In this document: piece after piece, positions 7,379 to 15,373 of the stretch | Layout of the letters: each line of letters opens with the position of its first letter | Numbering within the stretch: position 1 is the first letter of the stretch | NCBI GenBank assembly: GCA_036642795.1 | Contig: JAVXTH010000014.1 | Span: 1-39,184, forward strand | Reading direction: 5' to 3' | DNA from: JAVXTH01 sp036642795 | Lineage (GTDB): Bacteria > Bacillota_I > Bacilli_A > Erysipelotrichales > Erysipelotrichaceae | DNA length: 39,184 nucleotides | Translations under genes and position numbers: made by a program | The notes under the pieces: model-generated | Told to the model about the DNA's origin: nothing | The model's input: only the letters and a program-made list of their open reading frames with translations | Database searches by the model: none

Positions 7379-8489
7379 TTAATATCTCCTTCATTGCTTT
7401 GATCAATTGATCAATATCAGCTTTACTTGTTAAATGAGAAAGTGAAATACGAATGGCATGAGTTGCTCTTAATTCCCCTAATCCCATCGCTTTTAATACA
7501 TAAGAATGAGCCTTGCTTTTCGATGCGCAAGTACTCTGTGCAGAAACACAAATTCCACAAGCATCTAGTGCATTCAACATAATTTGTGAACCGATGCTTA
7601 AGATTGAAATATTTAAGATATAAGGTGAACCACTGATATCACTGTTTATAACAACTGGTTTGAATGTTTTCAATGCATCTCTTAGATAATGATTTAATTC
7701 TTCGACATAGGCATAATGTTCTTGTAAATTGTCCATAACCAATCTTAAGGTTTTAGCAAACACAATATTGGCAGGTGCATTGCTCGTGCCTCCACGTAAG
7801 CCTTGTTCCTGTTGACCAGCGCTAATAAGTGAAAGTAGTTCGATTTTCCGTTTCTTAAATAATACGCCACTTCCTTTGACACCATAAATTTTATGAGCCG
7901 AGAACGTTGCCATATCAACATTAGCTAAAGAAAATGCAATCTTACCAAGCGCTTGCACACAATCGCAATGAAAACGTGCTTGCGAAAAGGTATGCGTTAT
8001 ATTAGCTAAAGTATCAATATCATTAATCGCACCACTTTCATTATTCACTAACATACAAGAAACTAAAATGGTATCGCTTCTTAATGCTTTCTTTAATTCC
8101 TCAGGATCTACCTGGCCTAAATCATTCACATTCAAATAAGTAACTTCAAAGCCAAAAACATCTTCTAATTGCTTCATCGTATGAAGGATACTTGAATGTT
8201 CGACACAACTAGTAATCAAATGCTTTCCTCTTCTTTGATGAGCAAAAGCATAGCCTTTAAGTGCTAAGTTGTTTGCTTCACTCGCACCGGAAGTAAAGAT
8301 AATCTCATCGCAAGAAACATGGAACAAATCCGCAATTTGAGTACGGCTTTGTTCCATGAGTTCTGCGACTTTCATTCCCGCTTGATGTAATGAATCACTA
8401 TTTGCGTAATAATCGATACAACATTTTTGATAAGCTTTTGCTACTTCAGGATCGATTGGTGTCGTTGCCGCATAATCTAAATAAATCAT
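7359..8489 (-). CDS. Cysteine desulfurase, NifS/IscS type, probably ThiI partner
   Basis: PLP enzyme that takes sulfur from cysteine onto an active-site Cys. It is 376 aa, begins MIYLDYAATTPIDPEV, has the PLP Lys in FSAHK (Lys200) and the catalytic Cys in SAQSTCAS (Cys321) on the long flexible loop typical of class I desulfurases. It overlaps thiI downstream and ezrA upstream (ATGA), giving ezrA-nifS-thiI as in Bacillus. A second, class II desulfurase (sufS) is encoded at 15374-16603, so this copy is most likely dedicated to tRNA s4U rather than to Fe-S clusters; that division is inference. Confidence 0.94.
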   Translation of the reverse strand: MIYLDYAATTPIDPEVAKAYQKCCIDYYANSDSLHQAGMKVAELMEQSRTQIADLFHVSCDEIIFTSGASEANNLALKGYAFAHQRRGKHLITSCVEHSSILHTMKQLEDVFGFEVTYLNVNDLGQVDPEELKKALRSDTILVSCMLVNNESGAINDIDTLANITHTFSQARFHCDCVQALGKIAFSLANVDMATFSAHKIYGVKGSGVLFKKRKIELLSLISAGQQEQGLRGGTSNAPANIVFAKTLRLVMDNLQEHYAYVEELNHYLRDALKTFKPVVINSDISGSPYILNISILSIGSQIMLNALDACGICVSAQSTCASKSKAHSYVLKAMGLGELRATHAIRISLSHLTSKADIDQLIKAMKEILNDYQTR

Positions 8490-10246
8490 CCTTGTTTTAC
8501 CTGTTCTAATATTTCTTGATCTTTCTTACCAATTAATTTTTCATAAGCACCTGGATGCATCTTTTCAATTACTTGAATTGCCGTTCGTAGTGCTTTGGTA
8601 TATTGGCCATTTCTAAAACATAACTCTGCTCTTGTTAGTTCAGAATCAAGTTCAGGGAAAGTAGAACGATAACGATTACCAAAGACAATCGCGTTTTCAA
8701 CCATCACTGCCATACCAATTAAATTATTAACATTATTATATAAAGTATAAATATAATCGATTGAAATTCTTAGTTCTTCATTTAGCTTTGAAACATTTAA
8801 TGGTGATTGAGCTAAAATCGTTTCAATCATATTAATTTTCTGTTTTGCTTCAATTAAATCTTCATCAAACTTTTCATTGACGGCTGGTAAACGATTTCGA
8901 GATATTTTAACTCCGATTTCATTTACGATCAATTGTAATTTAACTAATTGTTTCTTAGCTCTTTCTTCATCACTACAAGCATTAATCAGTTTGTTTTTCA
9001 TCGCTGTTACTTCTTCACAAAATGCATTTGTGGTATGAAGTAATTCCGTATAAGAAATTAAAATGGTTGTATAAGGTACACTATCTTGTGTGATAATTAA
9101 TTCTAATTTACGTTTTGCTTCATTGATTGTCGTTAATTGATTTGCTGTTGCTTTTAATTTTTCATTCCAATTTTCAAATCCAAAACGTTCATATACTTTA
9201 TTATATAACGTTTCAATTTCACTTACTTCTTTGTTTATATTCTTGATTGCTTCAAATAATGTAGGTGCATTACCTTTTACCTCATCATAAGCTTTTTCTT
9301 CTTTTACTAATTGTTCTTGAAGTTGAATCAATCGTTTTTCACTCTGTAATAGATTTTCACCAACTTGATTAAAATTACCATTTCTTAATTTATTCAAATC
9401 ATCTTTTAACATATCACTAACAATTTCTAAGTTCTTTTTCGTTTCTAAATGATCTAAATAAACGCCTTTATTCTTAATCTGTGCATAATTATAAGAAACT
9501 TCATCAATTGCTCTAGGCAAAACACCCTTTGCTTTTTCATATAAGGTTGGTAATTCTATAATTAATGAACTTAATTTTTTTATACTTTCCGCTATTTCAT
9601 CTTGTTGTGCGCTGGCTTTATCAAATTCAGATGCAAACATCCATTCTTCAAACAATGAAAACATTTTTTCAATGCTTGTAATTTCACGATCTAAATATTC
9701 ACTACTTTGATGGTAATCCATACGATTCTCAGAAATTTTCTTTTTTAGAGCACGGAAATTTTCTTTTAAGGTATTAATCTGTTCTCTTTGTTCACTTTCT
9801 TGTTCTAATACTTCATCTAATTGTGAATTAACATGATCAACATTATTTTGGCATTGATCCATTAAATCAATTAAACTTTCCATTTTCTCATTTGCTGATT
9901 TAACTTTTCTAACATAAACCAAATCATCAATTTCAGCTAATAAAACCGAGCACTCTTTTAATTGGTCTTGTACTTCATCAAAGCTATTCTTACAGTTCTC
10001 GACTCTTTGGGCAACATTATTGTTCACTCTTGATAAAGCAACCGCTTTATTAACTTTAAATGCCAAAGGAACCGACTTTAAAGAATTATAACGTAGTTCT
10101 AATTCTTCAAATGTTTTCTTAGCTTTTTTAGATCTTAACATCATCATAATCATCGTAATGATTATGATGGCAACTAGACCAATGCCAATATAGATTAGCA
10201 CATTCATTGAAACTATGTTTTTTAGGCTCGAAAAGAATTTTTCCAT
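8486..10246 (-). CDS. ezrA: Septation ring formation regulator EzrA
   Basis: EzrA is a membrane protein of the division site that interacts with FtsZ and with PBP1 and limits Z-ring assembly away from midcell. It is 586 aa, with one N-terminal membrane segment (about residues 15-36, rich in Ile and Met), then long spectrin-like alpha-helical coiled coil to about 570, and no catalytic motif, matching family length and architecture. I start at ATG 10246, about 8 bases after GAGGTG; an in-frame GTG at 10252 lies inside that site. The stop overlaps the nifS start. An extended -10 lies just upstream, after the corA terminator. Confidence 0.92.
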   Translation of the reverse strand: MEKFFSSLKNIVSMNVLIYIGIGLVAIIIITMIMMMLRSKKAKKTFEELELRYNSLKSVPLAFKVNKAVALSRVNNNVAQRVENCKNSFDEVQDQLKECSVLLAEIDDLVYVRKVKSANEKMESLIDLMDQCQNNVDHVNSQLDEVLEQESEQREQINTLKENFRALKKKISENRMDYHQSSEYLDREITSIEKMFSLFEEWMFASEFDKASAQQDEIAESIKKLSSLIIELPTLYEKAKGVLPRAIDEVSYNYAQIKNKGVYLDHLETKKNLEIVSDMLKDDLNKLRNGNFNQVGENLLQSEKRLIQLQEQLVKEEKAYDEVKGNAPTLFEAIKNINKEVSEIETLYNKVYERFGFENWNEKLKATANQLTTINEAKRKLELIITQDSVPYTTILISYTELLHTTNAFCEEVTAMKNKLINACSDEERAKKQLVKLQLIVNEIGVKISRNRLPAVNEKFDEDLIEAKQKINMIETILAQSPLNVSKLNEELRISIDYIYTLYNNVNNLIGMAVMVENAIVFGNRYRSTFPELDSELTRAELCFRNGQYTKALRTAIQVIEKMHPGAYEKLIGKKDQEILEQVKQG

Positions 10247-10266
10247 AAACACACCTCGCTGATAAG

Positions 10267-10275
10267 ATTATAACA
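10267..10275 (-). promoter_or_regulatory. Extended -10 promoter of ezrA-nifS-thiI
   Basis: Minus-strand TGTTATAAT, a full extended -10, about 20 bases before the ezrA start codon; no good -35 is seen. The same TGTTATAAT element precedes the HIT, rnjA and ABC-F genes in this window. Confidence 0.55.
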
Positions 10276-10326
10276 TAATCCGCCTTTTTAAACTATGCGT
10301 TTTTTATACTTTTTAAGGGTAAAGAT

Positions 10327-10360
10327 AGAAGAAAGATGTCCTATAGCATATCTTTCTTCT
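10327..10360 (-). terminator. Hairpin at the corA 3' end
   Basis: An 11-bp perfect stem (AGAAGAAAGAT with ATCTTTCTTCT) with a 12-base loop spans the corA stop codon. The T run after it on the minus strand is weak (ATCTTTACC), so it may protect the 3' end as much as terminate. Confidence 0.5.
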
Positions 10361-11279
10361 TTAAGATTAAGGCAATGATCGCACATATGAATAAAGTTGC
10401 GATTGTGATATAGATAAAAGCATTGGGAGTTGATGCGAAAGGAATTCCTTTGCCGTTCACATTCATTCCATAAAATCCAGAAATAACCGTTGGAATTGAC
10501 ATGATTAAAGTAATGGATGTCATTAACTTCATCACGGTATTTAAATTATTATCTAAGATTGATGCGAATAATTCTCTAGTACCACTCAATACACTACGAT
10601 ATATATTTGTCATTTCAATCGCTTGTCGATTTTCAATCATCGTATCGTTTAAAAGCTCCAAATCATCATTGTAACGCTCCATTTTATCGGATGACTGTAA
10701 TTTATGCAAGACAATATCATTCGCTCTTAAAGACATCGCAAAGTACACTAGATTCGATTCTAGCTCATGAAGTTGAATCAAATCTGACTTCTTTGTACGA
10801 TTATTAAGCTCTGCTTCCATTTCTCTTCGTTTATGATCAATTAAACGTAAGTATGTTTGATAAACAACCGCAATTCGATAAAGAATTTGATAAATAAAGC
10901 GCATTCGCTTTGCGGTATTATAATAACCACTTCCTTCAAAGAAAGGATTTAATATTCCCGTATCTTTTAATGAAGTTGTGATAATACAATTATCATTAAA
11001 AATAATTGACAAAGGCAAGGTAGTATAAGCATTATTCTCATGACGAATTTCTTTTAAAGGAACATCGACTAAGATTAAAGAATAGTCTTTAAAAGATTCA
11101 ACACGTGAATATTCCTCATTATCTAAAGAAGCTTTAATATCTTCAGCATCAATTTTATAGCGACTGGTAATCATCGCTATTTCGTCTTCACTTGGATTCA
11201 CTAAATTAATCCAGATATCACTTCCTAATTCAGATACTTCCCTAATCTTTCCCTTTTCCGATTTATAGATTTTCATCAT
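10341..11279 (-). CDS. corA: CorA-family divalent cation transporter
   Basis: Pentameric CorA-type Mg2+ (or Co2+/Ni2+) channel of the cytoplasmic membrane. It is 312 aa. A large N-terminal cytoplasmic domain (to about 245) with long helices is followed by two C-terminal membrane segments; the first ends in the signature FYGMNV, containing the GMN selectivity motif. The tail is basic (LKKKDML), as in the family. I start at ATG 11279, six bases after AAAGGAGTGG; an open frame extends upstream to an ATG at 11306 but that lies before the ribosome binding site. A monocistronic unit. I see no Mg2+ riboswitch upstream. Confidence 0.93.
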   Translation of the reverse strand: MMKIYKSEKGKIREVSELGSDIWINLVNPSEDEIAMITSRYKIDAEDIKASLDNEEYSRVESFKDYSLILVDVPLKEIRHENNAYTTLPLSIIFNDNCIITTSLKDTGILNPFFEGSGYYNTAKRMRFIYQILYRIAVVYQTYLRLIDHKRREMEAELNNRTKKSDLIQLHELESNLVYFAMSLRANDIVLHKLQSSDKMERYNDDLELLNDTMIENRQAIEMTNIYRSVLSGTRELFASILDNNLNTVMKLMTSITLIMSIPTVISGFYGMNVNGKGIPFASTPNAFIYITIATLFICAIIALILKKKDML

Positions 11280-11493
11280 AATCTTCCACTCCTTTAAATG
11301 ATGCATAAATATAATATGTGATCTTTATGAAACATTATCACTATCATAACTTAATCTACTTGATTTTCCTAATCTTTTTTACTTAAGTAATCATGAACTC
11401 GGCTTAAAGATTTTGAGAACAATTGTTCATAATTAGGATGGTAGTTTCACAATAGAGCAAACAAACAATGTTTTTGGTCGTTGTATATTATTA

Positions 11494-11529
11494 AATAAAG
11501 AAAAGAAAAGTGAGAATCATCTCACTTTT
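11494..11529 (-). terminator. Terminator of the small membrane protein gene
   Basis: Minus strand: AAAAGTGAGA, loop TGAT, TCTCACTTTT, then CTTTTCTTTATTT. A perfect 10-bp stem about 45 bases after the stop of the 87-aa gene. Confidence 0.85.
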
Positions 11530-11574
11530 ACTTTATTGTTTAAAAGATAACAAATTATAAACTATTTATAAAAT

Positions 11575-11838
11575 TTAAGACATGTACCAAAGAAATGTCG
11601 AAACGAAATCAATCATTGCAATAACGAATAAAACTCTTGCAATCGTCATATGTTTTTCCTTATATTGTTGCCAAGACAACAATATAAATGTTACAAACCA
11701 TGCGAAACTTTCAAGAGCTAAAAATAAATTGAAACTTATTGTTCGATAAAAATAGGCAATATTTACAATTAAACTGATGATAACAAAAATAAGCATGGGA
11801 TAATACTTTTTACAAAAAGACATAATTTTTAACTTCAT
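11575..11838 (-). CDS. Small three-helix membrane protein, unknown function
   Basis: An 87-aa protein I do not recognise. Three hydrophobic segments are visible (about residues 14-31, 38-56 and 66-85), with a Lys-rich N-terminus and a Lys/Gln loop (QQYKEKH) between segments two and three, so positive residues suggest that both lie in the cytoplasm. No catalytic or metal-binding motif is seen. The start has AAGGTAAGG 8 bases upstream and the gene has its own terminator, so it is probably expressed. It stands alone between corA and rpsD with non-coding DNA on both sides (about 295 bases to corA). Functions such as a small transporter subunit or a stress or immunity membrane protein would be guesses. 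Confidence 0.65.
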   Translation of the reverse strand: MKLKIMSFCKKYYPMLIFVIISLIVNIAYFYRTISFNLFLALESFAWFVTFILLSWQQYKEKHMTIARVLFVIAMIDFVSTFLWYMS

Positions 11839-12127
11839 TTTAAATACCTTACCTTTCTATTTAAAAGTTGCTTATTGTGAATCATTTACTTTCCAAATTA
11901 ATTGTTTGTTCGACTCCCCAGACCACCCTTTCGTTAACACTTTATTCAAGCACCATAATTATACATAAAATATAACAGATTTAATAGATAAAAACTCAAA
12001 TTTGGTATGAAGTGTCATTTTTATGTATGAAATGCACTTTTATCATTGTTCTTATAATCAATATCCATAGTTTACTTAATATATTATCAATTTCACGGTT
12101 ACTTTTCTTAATAATCGCAACTAATTA
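11839..12127. other. Non-coding stretch upstream of the rpsD promoter
   Basis: No convincing gene on either strand. It contains the ribosome binding site of the small membrane protein, a short GC-rich patch at 11908-11928 in very AT-rich DNA, and a tandem imperfect repeat at 12005-12043. The remainder is AT-rich without clear hairpins. Confidence 0.6.
12005..12043. repeat. Tandem imperfect direct repeat, two copies
   Basis: Two adjacent copies: GTATGAAGTGTCATTTTTAT (12005-12024) and GTATGAAATGCACTTTTAT (12025-12043). They differ at a few positions and lie about 85 bases upstream of the rpsD -35 box. Confidence 0.65.
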
Positions 12128-12156
12128 TTGACTTTGTTTTATGGCTTTGGTATAGT
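12128..12156 (+). promoter_or_regulatory. rpsD promoter
   Basis: TTGACT (12128-12133), a 17-base spacer, TATAGT (12151-12156). Strong match to a housekeeping promoter; transcription should begin near 12163, giving an untranslated leader of about 170 bases. Confidence 0.85.
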
Positions 12157-12162
12157 AGATTA

Positions 12163-12333
12163 GCGTCTAAATGATAGCAGCACACAAAGTCTTACAGACA
12201 AGCGTTAATAACGTGCTTAACGGGATATCGCGTAACTTAGCTGTACAAGCGAGGATATCGTAGGTATTAACACCCTGTAATGATAATTTGTATCTGTTGT
12301 TGTTTTATGCAAATAAAACAATAGGAGGACTTT
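12163..12333 (+). promoter_or_regulatory. Probable S4-binding autoregulatory leader of rpsD
   Basis: A 170-base structured leader. Visible pairings include GTCT/AGAC (around 12190-12200), AGCAC with GTGCT, and GATATCGC (12223-12231 region) with a downstream GCGAGGATATC containing a two-base bulge. Bacillota rpsD messages carry a leader bound by S4 that mimics its 16S rRNA site; position, length and the GGGATATCGCG core fit. Family assignment is from recall, without a covariance search. Confidence 0.6.
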
Positions 12334-12936
12334 ATGTCAAGAATGAACGGACCCGTTTGGAAGGTATCACGTCGTCTTAGTTTCTCAATCTTAGAAACTG
12401 GACAAGAACTTCAAAAACGCCAGTATGCACCAGGTCAACACGGACCTACAAAACGTATTAAACTTACCAACTACGGTTTACAATTACGTGAGAAACAACG
12501 TATTCGTAACATGTACGGAGTAAACGAACGTCAATTCTATAACACGTTTGAAAAAGCGGTTAAAATGAGAGGCGTTACCGGTGAAAATTTCTTATCACTA
12601 TTAGAATCAAGATTAGACAATGTTGTTTACCGTATGGGCTTTGCACGCACTCGTCGTGGCGCTCGTCAGTTAGTAAACCATGGTCATATCTTAGTTAACG
12701 GAAAGAAACTAGATATTCCTAGTGCTCAAGTTAAAGTAGGATCTATTATTGAAGTAAAAGAAAAAGCTAAAACAATGGCTTGTATCAATGAAGCTTTAGA
12801 AGCAACATTAAATGCACCTGCTTATGTAAATGTTGATAAAGAAGCTAAAAAAGGTACTTACTTACGTTTACCTGAACGCAGTGAATTAAATCAAGAAATC
12901 AATGAACTATTAGTCGTAGAATTCTACAACCGTTAG
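12334..12936 (+). CDS. rpsD: 30S ribosomal protein S4
   Basis: Primary 16S rRNA-binding protein S4, also the translational or transcriptional repressor of its own message in Bacillota. It is 200 aa, begins with MSRMNGPVWKVSRRLSFSI, and has the S4 RNA-binding domain at about 92-155 (LLESRLDNVVYRMGFARTRRGARQLVNHGHI, quoted here only by its ends: LLESRLDNVVYRMG and ARQLVNHGHILVNGK). AGGAGG lies 7 bases before the ATG. It is monocistronic, as in Bacillus, with its own promoter, leader and terminator. It lacks the four-Cys zinc motif at the N-terminus (C-minus form). Confidence 0.98.
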   Translation: MSRMNGPVWKVSRRLSFSILETGQELQKRQYAPGQHGPTKRIKLTNYGLQLREKQRIRNMYGVNERQFYNTFEKAVKMRGVTGENFLSLLESRLDNVVYRMGFARTRRGARQLVNHGHILVNGKKLDIPSAQVKVGSIIEVKEKAKTMACINEALEATLNAPAYVNVDKEAKKGTYLRLPERSELNQEINELLVVEFYNR

Positions 12937-12943
12937 TTTAATT

Positions 12944-12968
12944 AGGACATCAAAGGATGTCCTTTTTT
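12944..12968 (+). terminator. rpsD terminator
   Basis: Perfect 8-bp stem AGGACATC / GATGTCCT, loop AAAG, then TTTTT. It starts 8 bases after the stop codon. Confidence 0.93.
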
Positions 12969-12983
12969 ATTGTTAATAGAATA

Positions 12984-13009
12984 AAGCACTTATCAAATGA
13001 TAAGTGCTT
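12984..13009 (-). terminator. Hairpin at the end of the suf-fthC operon
   Basis: Long perfect stem (AAGCACTTATC with GATAAGTGCTT) overlapping the fthC stop codon. The T run after it on the minus strand is interrupted (TATTCTATT), so termination strength is uncertain. It converges with the rpsD terminator. Confidence 0.6.
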
Positions 13010-13541
13010 ATTCATATATTTTAATTTCAGTGATTATTTTATCTAATTTTTTATCAAATGGATCTGGATCAATTTGTTCTACTCGTTGAAAATCATAAGC
13101 AACACCGATTGTTTTAAACGCATGGGTTTGTAAATAACGATCATAATAACCTTTTCCATAACCAATTCGATTCTTATTGGAATCAAATGCAACAAGTGGA
13201 ACAATCATGCAATCAATTTGTTCTTTCTTGATTTTTATAGTATTCGTTGGCTCTAAGATATGAAACGATGATTCAACTAATTGATCTTGGTGATACTCAT
13301 AAAAATTCATTTCAGTTTTTTCTACTTTAGGAATATAAAATTTATAGTCTAAAGTTAAAAGTGGCGATAGATCAACTTCCCCATTGCATGCCATATAAAT
13401 AGCAATGTATTTGCAGTCTTTTAAATAAGGGATTAATTGTTTCATAATTTGATTGCTTTTCGTTTCAATCGCAGTCTTTGATAACATTTTACGTTGTTGA
13501 ATCAACGTCGTTCGAGTCGTTTGCTTATCCAATCGAATCAC
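13008..13541 (-). CDS. 5-formyltetrahydrofolate cyclo-ligase
   Basis: ATP-dependent conversion of 5-formyl-THF to 5,10-methenyl-THF, returning the storage folate to the one-carbon pool. It is 177 aa. The family signature GYGKGYYDRYL is present near residue 133, preceded by MIVPLVAFD. The predicted start is GTG 13541, within the last codons of sufB (17-base overlap), with no clear ribosome binding site, so it is likely translated by coupling to sufB. Its place at the tail of a Fe-S operon is probably genomic convenience rather than pathway logic. Confidence 0.92.
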   Translation of the reverse strand: MIRLDKQTTRTTLIQQRKMLSKTAIETKSNQIMKQLIPYLKDCKYIAIYMACNGEVDLSPLLTLDYKFYIPKVEKTEMNFYEYHQDQLVESSFHILEPTNTIKIKKEQIDCMIVPLVAFDSNKNRIGYGKGYYDRYLQTHAFKTIGVAYDFQRVEQIDPDPFDKKLDKIITEIKIYE

Positions 13542-14925
13542 TCATATCTAATTTCAATAATTGATTCAATTCGACTGCATATTCCATTGGTAATTCACGC
13601 GTAAATGGTTCTAAGAAACCCATAATAATCATTTCCGTTGCTTGGTTTTCGCTTAAGCCTCGTGACATTAAATAAAATAATTGTTCTTCGGATATTTTAG
13701 ACACTGTTGCTTCATGTTCAATTCGTGAATCATCATTGCGTGATATATTCGTTGGAATCGTATCACTGCGACTTTGTTTATCAAGAATCAAGGTATCACA
13801 TTCTACTTTACTAATTGAATGAAGCGCTTTGGGTGCATGATGAATTAAACCTCGATAGTTTACTTCGCCACCATTTCGTGAAAGTGATTTTGAAATAATA
13901 TTAGAATAAGTATTGGGCGCTAAATGAATCATTTTAGCTCCTGCATCTTGAATCTGTCCCTTACCGGCAACGGCAATCGAAATTGTCATTCCGCGTGCTC
14001 CTTCTTCCGCTAATACACAGGCAGGATATTTCATTGTAATACCACTACCGATATTACCATCAATCCATTCCATGCTTCCCTTTTCCATTACTTTGGCTCT
14101 TTTAGTAACTAGATTTAATATATTAGAGGACCAGTTTTGAACCGTTGAATAACGACATTTCGCATTTTTATGAACAAAGATTTCAACCACTGCCGCATGA
14201 AGTGAGTCTTTTGAATAAGTAGGAGCAGTACAACCCTCAACATAATGTACATCGGCACCTTCATCAACTATAATTAAGGTTCTTTCAAATTGTCCCATTT
14301 GTTCACTATTGATTCGGAAGTAAGATTGTAATGGTTTATCGAGTTTCACATGCTTTGGCACGTAAATAAAACTTCCTCCTGACCAAACTGCACTATTTAA
14401 GGCCGCAAACTTATTATCACTATAAGGTACGATCGATGCGAAATATTTACGAAATAAATCTGGATACTTTCTTAACGCACTATCGGTATCTAAAAAGATG
14501 ACGCCTTTTTCTTCAACTTCAGCCAACATATTATGATAAACTACTTCACTTTCATACTGCGTTGAGACTCCTGATAAAAACTTTGCTTCTGCCTCTGGTA
14601 TGCCCAAACGATCAAATGTTTTTTTAATCGTTTCCGGTACTTCATTCCAATCTTTTTCTTGTCCTGAACTAGGCCGAATATAATAGGTATATTCATCAAA
14701 ATTAAGTTGATCTAAATTAGGTCCCCAATCTTGCATTGGCATTTTAATAAAAGCATCGTAAGCTTTTAAACGGAAATCTAGCATCCATTGTGGTTCTTTC
14801 TTTATCTTTGATATTTCTTCTACAATTTCTTTACTGATTCCTTTTTTTGTCTTATAAAGACTAACATCTTCATCATGAAAGCCATATTTATATTCGCCAT
14901 TCGCGAATTCATCTTGCGCTTTCAT
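13525..14925 (-). CDS. sufB: Fe-S cluster scaffold subunit SufB
   Basis: Core scaffold of the SufBCD complex on which Fe-S clusters are assembled. It is 466 aa, the usual length, with the family beta-helix region and conserved stretches such as NEVPETIKKTFDRLGIPEAE, VWSGGSFIYVPK, VHYVEGCTAP and SKVECDTLILD, the last containing the Cys needed for cluster assembly (family knowledge). The start overlaps the sufU stop as TAATG. The full order read on the minus strand is sufC-sufD-sufS-sufU-sufB, the Gram-positive arrangement. Confidence 0.98.
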   Translation of the reverse strand: MKAQDEFANGEYKYGFHDEDVSLYKTKKGISKEIVEEISKIKKEPQWMLDFRLKAYDAFIKMPMQDWGPNLDQLNFDEYTYYIRPSSGQEKDWNEVPETIKKTFDRLGIPEAEAKFLSGVSTQYESEVVYHNMLAEVEEKGVIFLDTDSALRKYPDLFRKYFASIVPYSDNKFAALNSAVWSGGSFIYVPKHVKLDKPLQSYFRINSEQMGQFERTLIIVDEGADVHYVEGCTAPTYSKDSLHAAVVEIFVHKNAKCRYSTVQNWSSNILNLVTKRAKVMEKGSMEWIDGNIGSGITMKYPACVLAEEGARGMTISIAVAGKGQIQDAGAKMIHLAPNTYSNIISKSLSRNGGEVNYRGLIHHAPKALHSISKVECDTLILDKQSRSDTIPTNISRNDDSRIEHEATVSKISEEQLFYLMSRGLSENQATEMIIMGFLEPFTRELPMEYAVELNQLLKLDMSDSIG

Positions 14926-15359
14926 TATTTTTCATCCATCAATTCAACGATTGCATTCCAACCGATGGTTGCACATTTAATGCGATTTGCTTGAGCACCA
15001 ACGCCATGAAAAGCGATTGCTTCTTTTAAAACCTCTGCATCATAGGGTTCTTGATTAATCATTGCATAATATTGATCCACGATGCTTTTTGCTTCTTGTT
15101 TGCTTTTCCCAACTAATAATTCACTCATAATTGAAGTGGATGCCGTTGAAATGGTACATGCAACACCATCAAAACGAATGTCTTGAATGACATCCCCATC
15201 AAACTTTGCTTGGACATAAATATCATCAATACAAGAATCACTCGCCATGTGAATTTCATGATAAGCTTTTTCTTTTGATAATTCATGATTTCGTGGAAAT
15301 TCATAATGATCCATAATGATTTGTCTTAAAATCATTGGATCTTTCAACATATCAGACAT
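14925..15359 (-). CDS. sufU: Zinc-dependent sulfurtransferase SufU
   Basis: SufU accepts persulfide sulfur from SufS for delivery to SufBCD. It is 144 aa. The zinc ligands expected from Bacillus SufU are all visible with the right spacing: Cys43 and Asp45 (SCIDD), Cys68 (GVACTIS) and Cys129 (RIKCATIGW). The usual TCGD motif reads SCID, keeping the C-x-D ligands. I start at ATG 15359, 6 bases after AAAGGAGG; an upstream in-frame ATG at 15395 lies inside sufS and before the ribosome binding site. Its neighbour sufS makes the expected SufS-SufU pair. Confidence 0.96.
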   Translation of the reverse strand: MSDMLKDPMILRQIIMDHYEFPRNHELSKEKAYHEIHMASDSCIDDIYVQAKFDGDVIQDIRFDGVACTISTASTSIMSELLVGKSKQEAKSIVDQYYAMINQEPYDAEVLKEAIAFHGVGAQANRIKCATIGWNAIVELMDEK

Positions 15360-15373
15360 TTTATTTACCTCCT

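Noticed and set aside
11280..11345. Magnesium riboswitch upstream of corA
   Set aside because: The leader is short and AT-rich, without the helices expected of an M-box, and the ribosome binding site immediately precedes the start.
11417..11428. Perfect 12-base palindrome GAACAATTGTTC downstream of the small membrane gene as an operator
   Set aside because: It is isolated, not near a promoter I can define, and AT-rich palindromes of this length are expected by chance in such DNA.
11908..11928. A tRNA gene at the GTTCGACTC motif
   Set aside because: No T stem, anticodon arm or acceptor stem can be formed around it; only the loop consensus is present.
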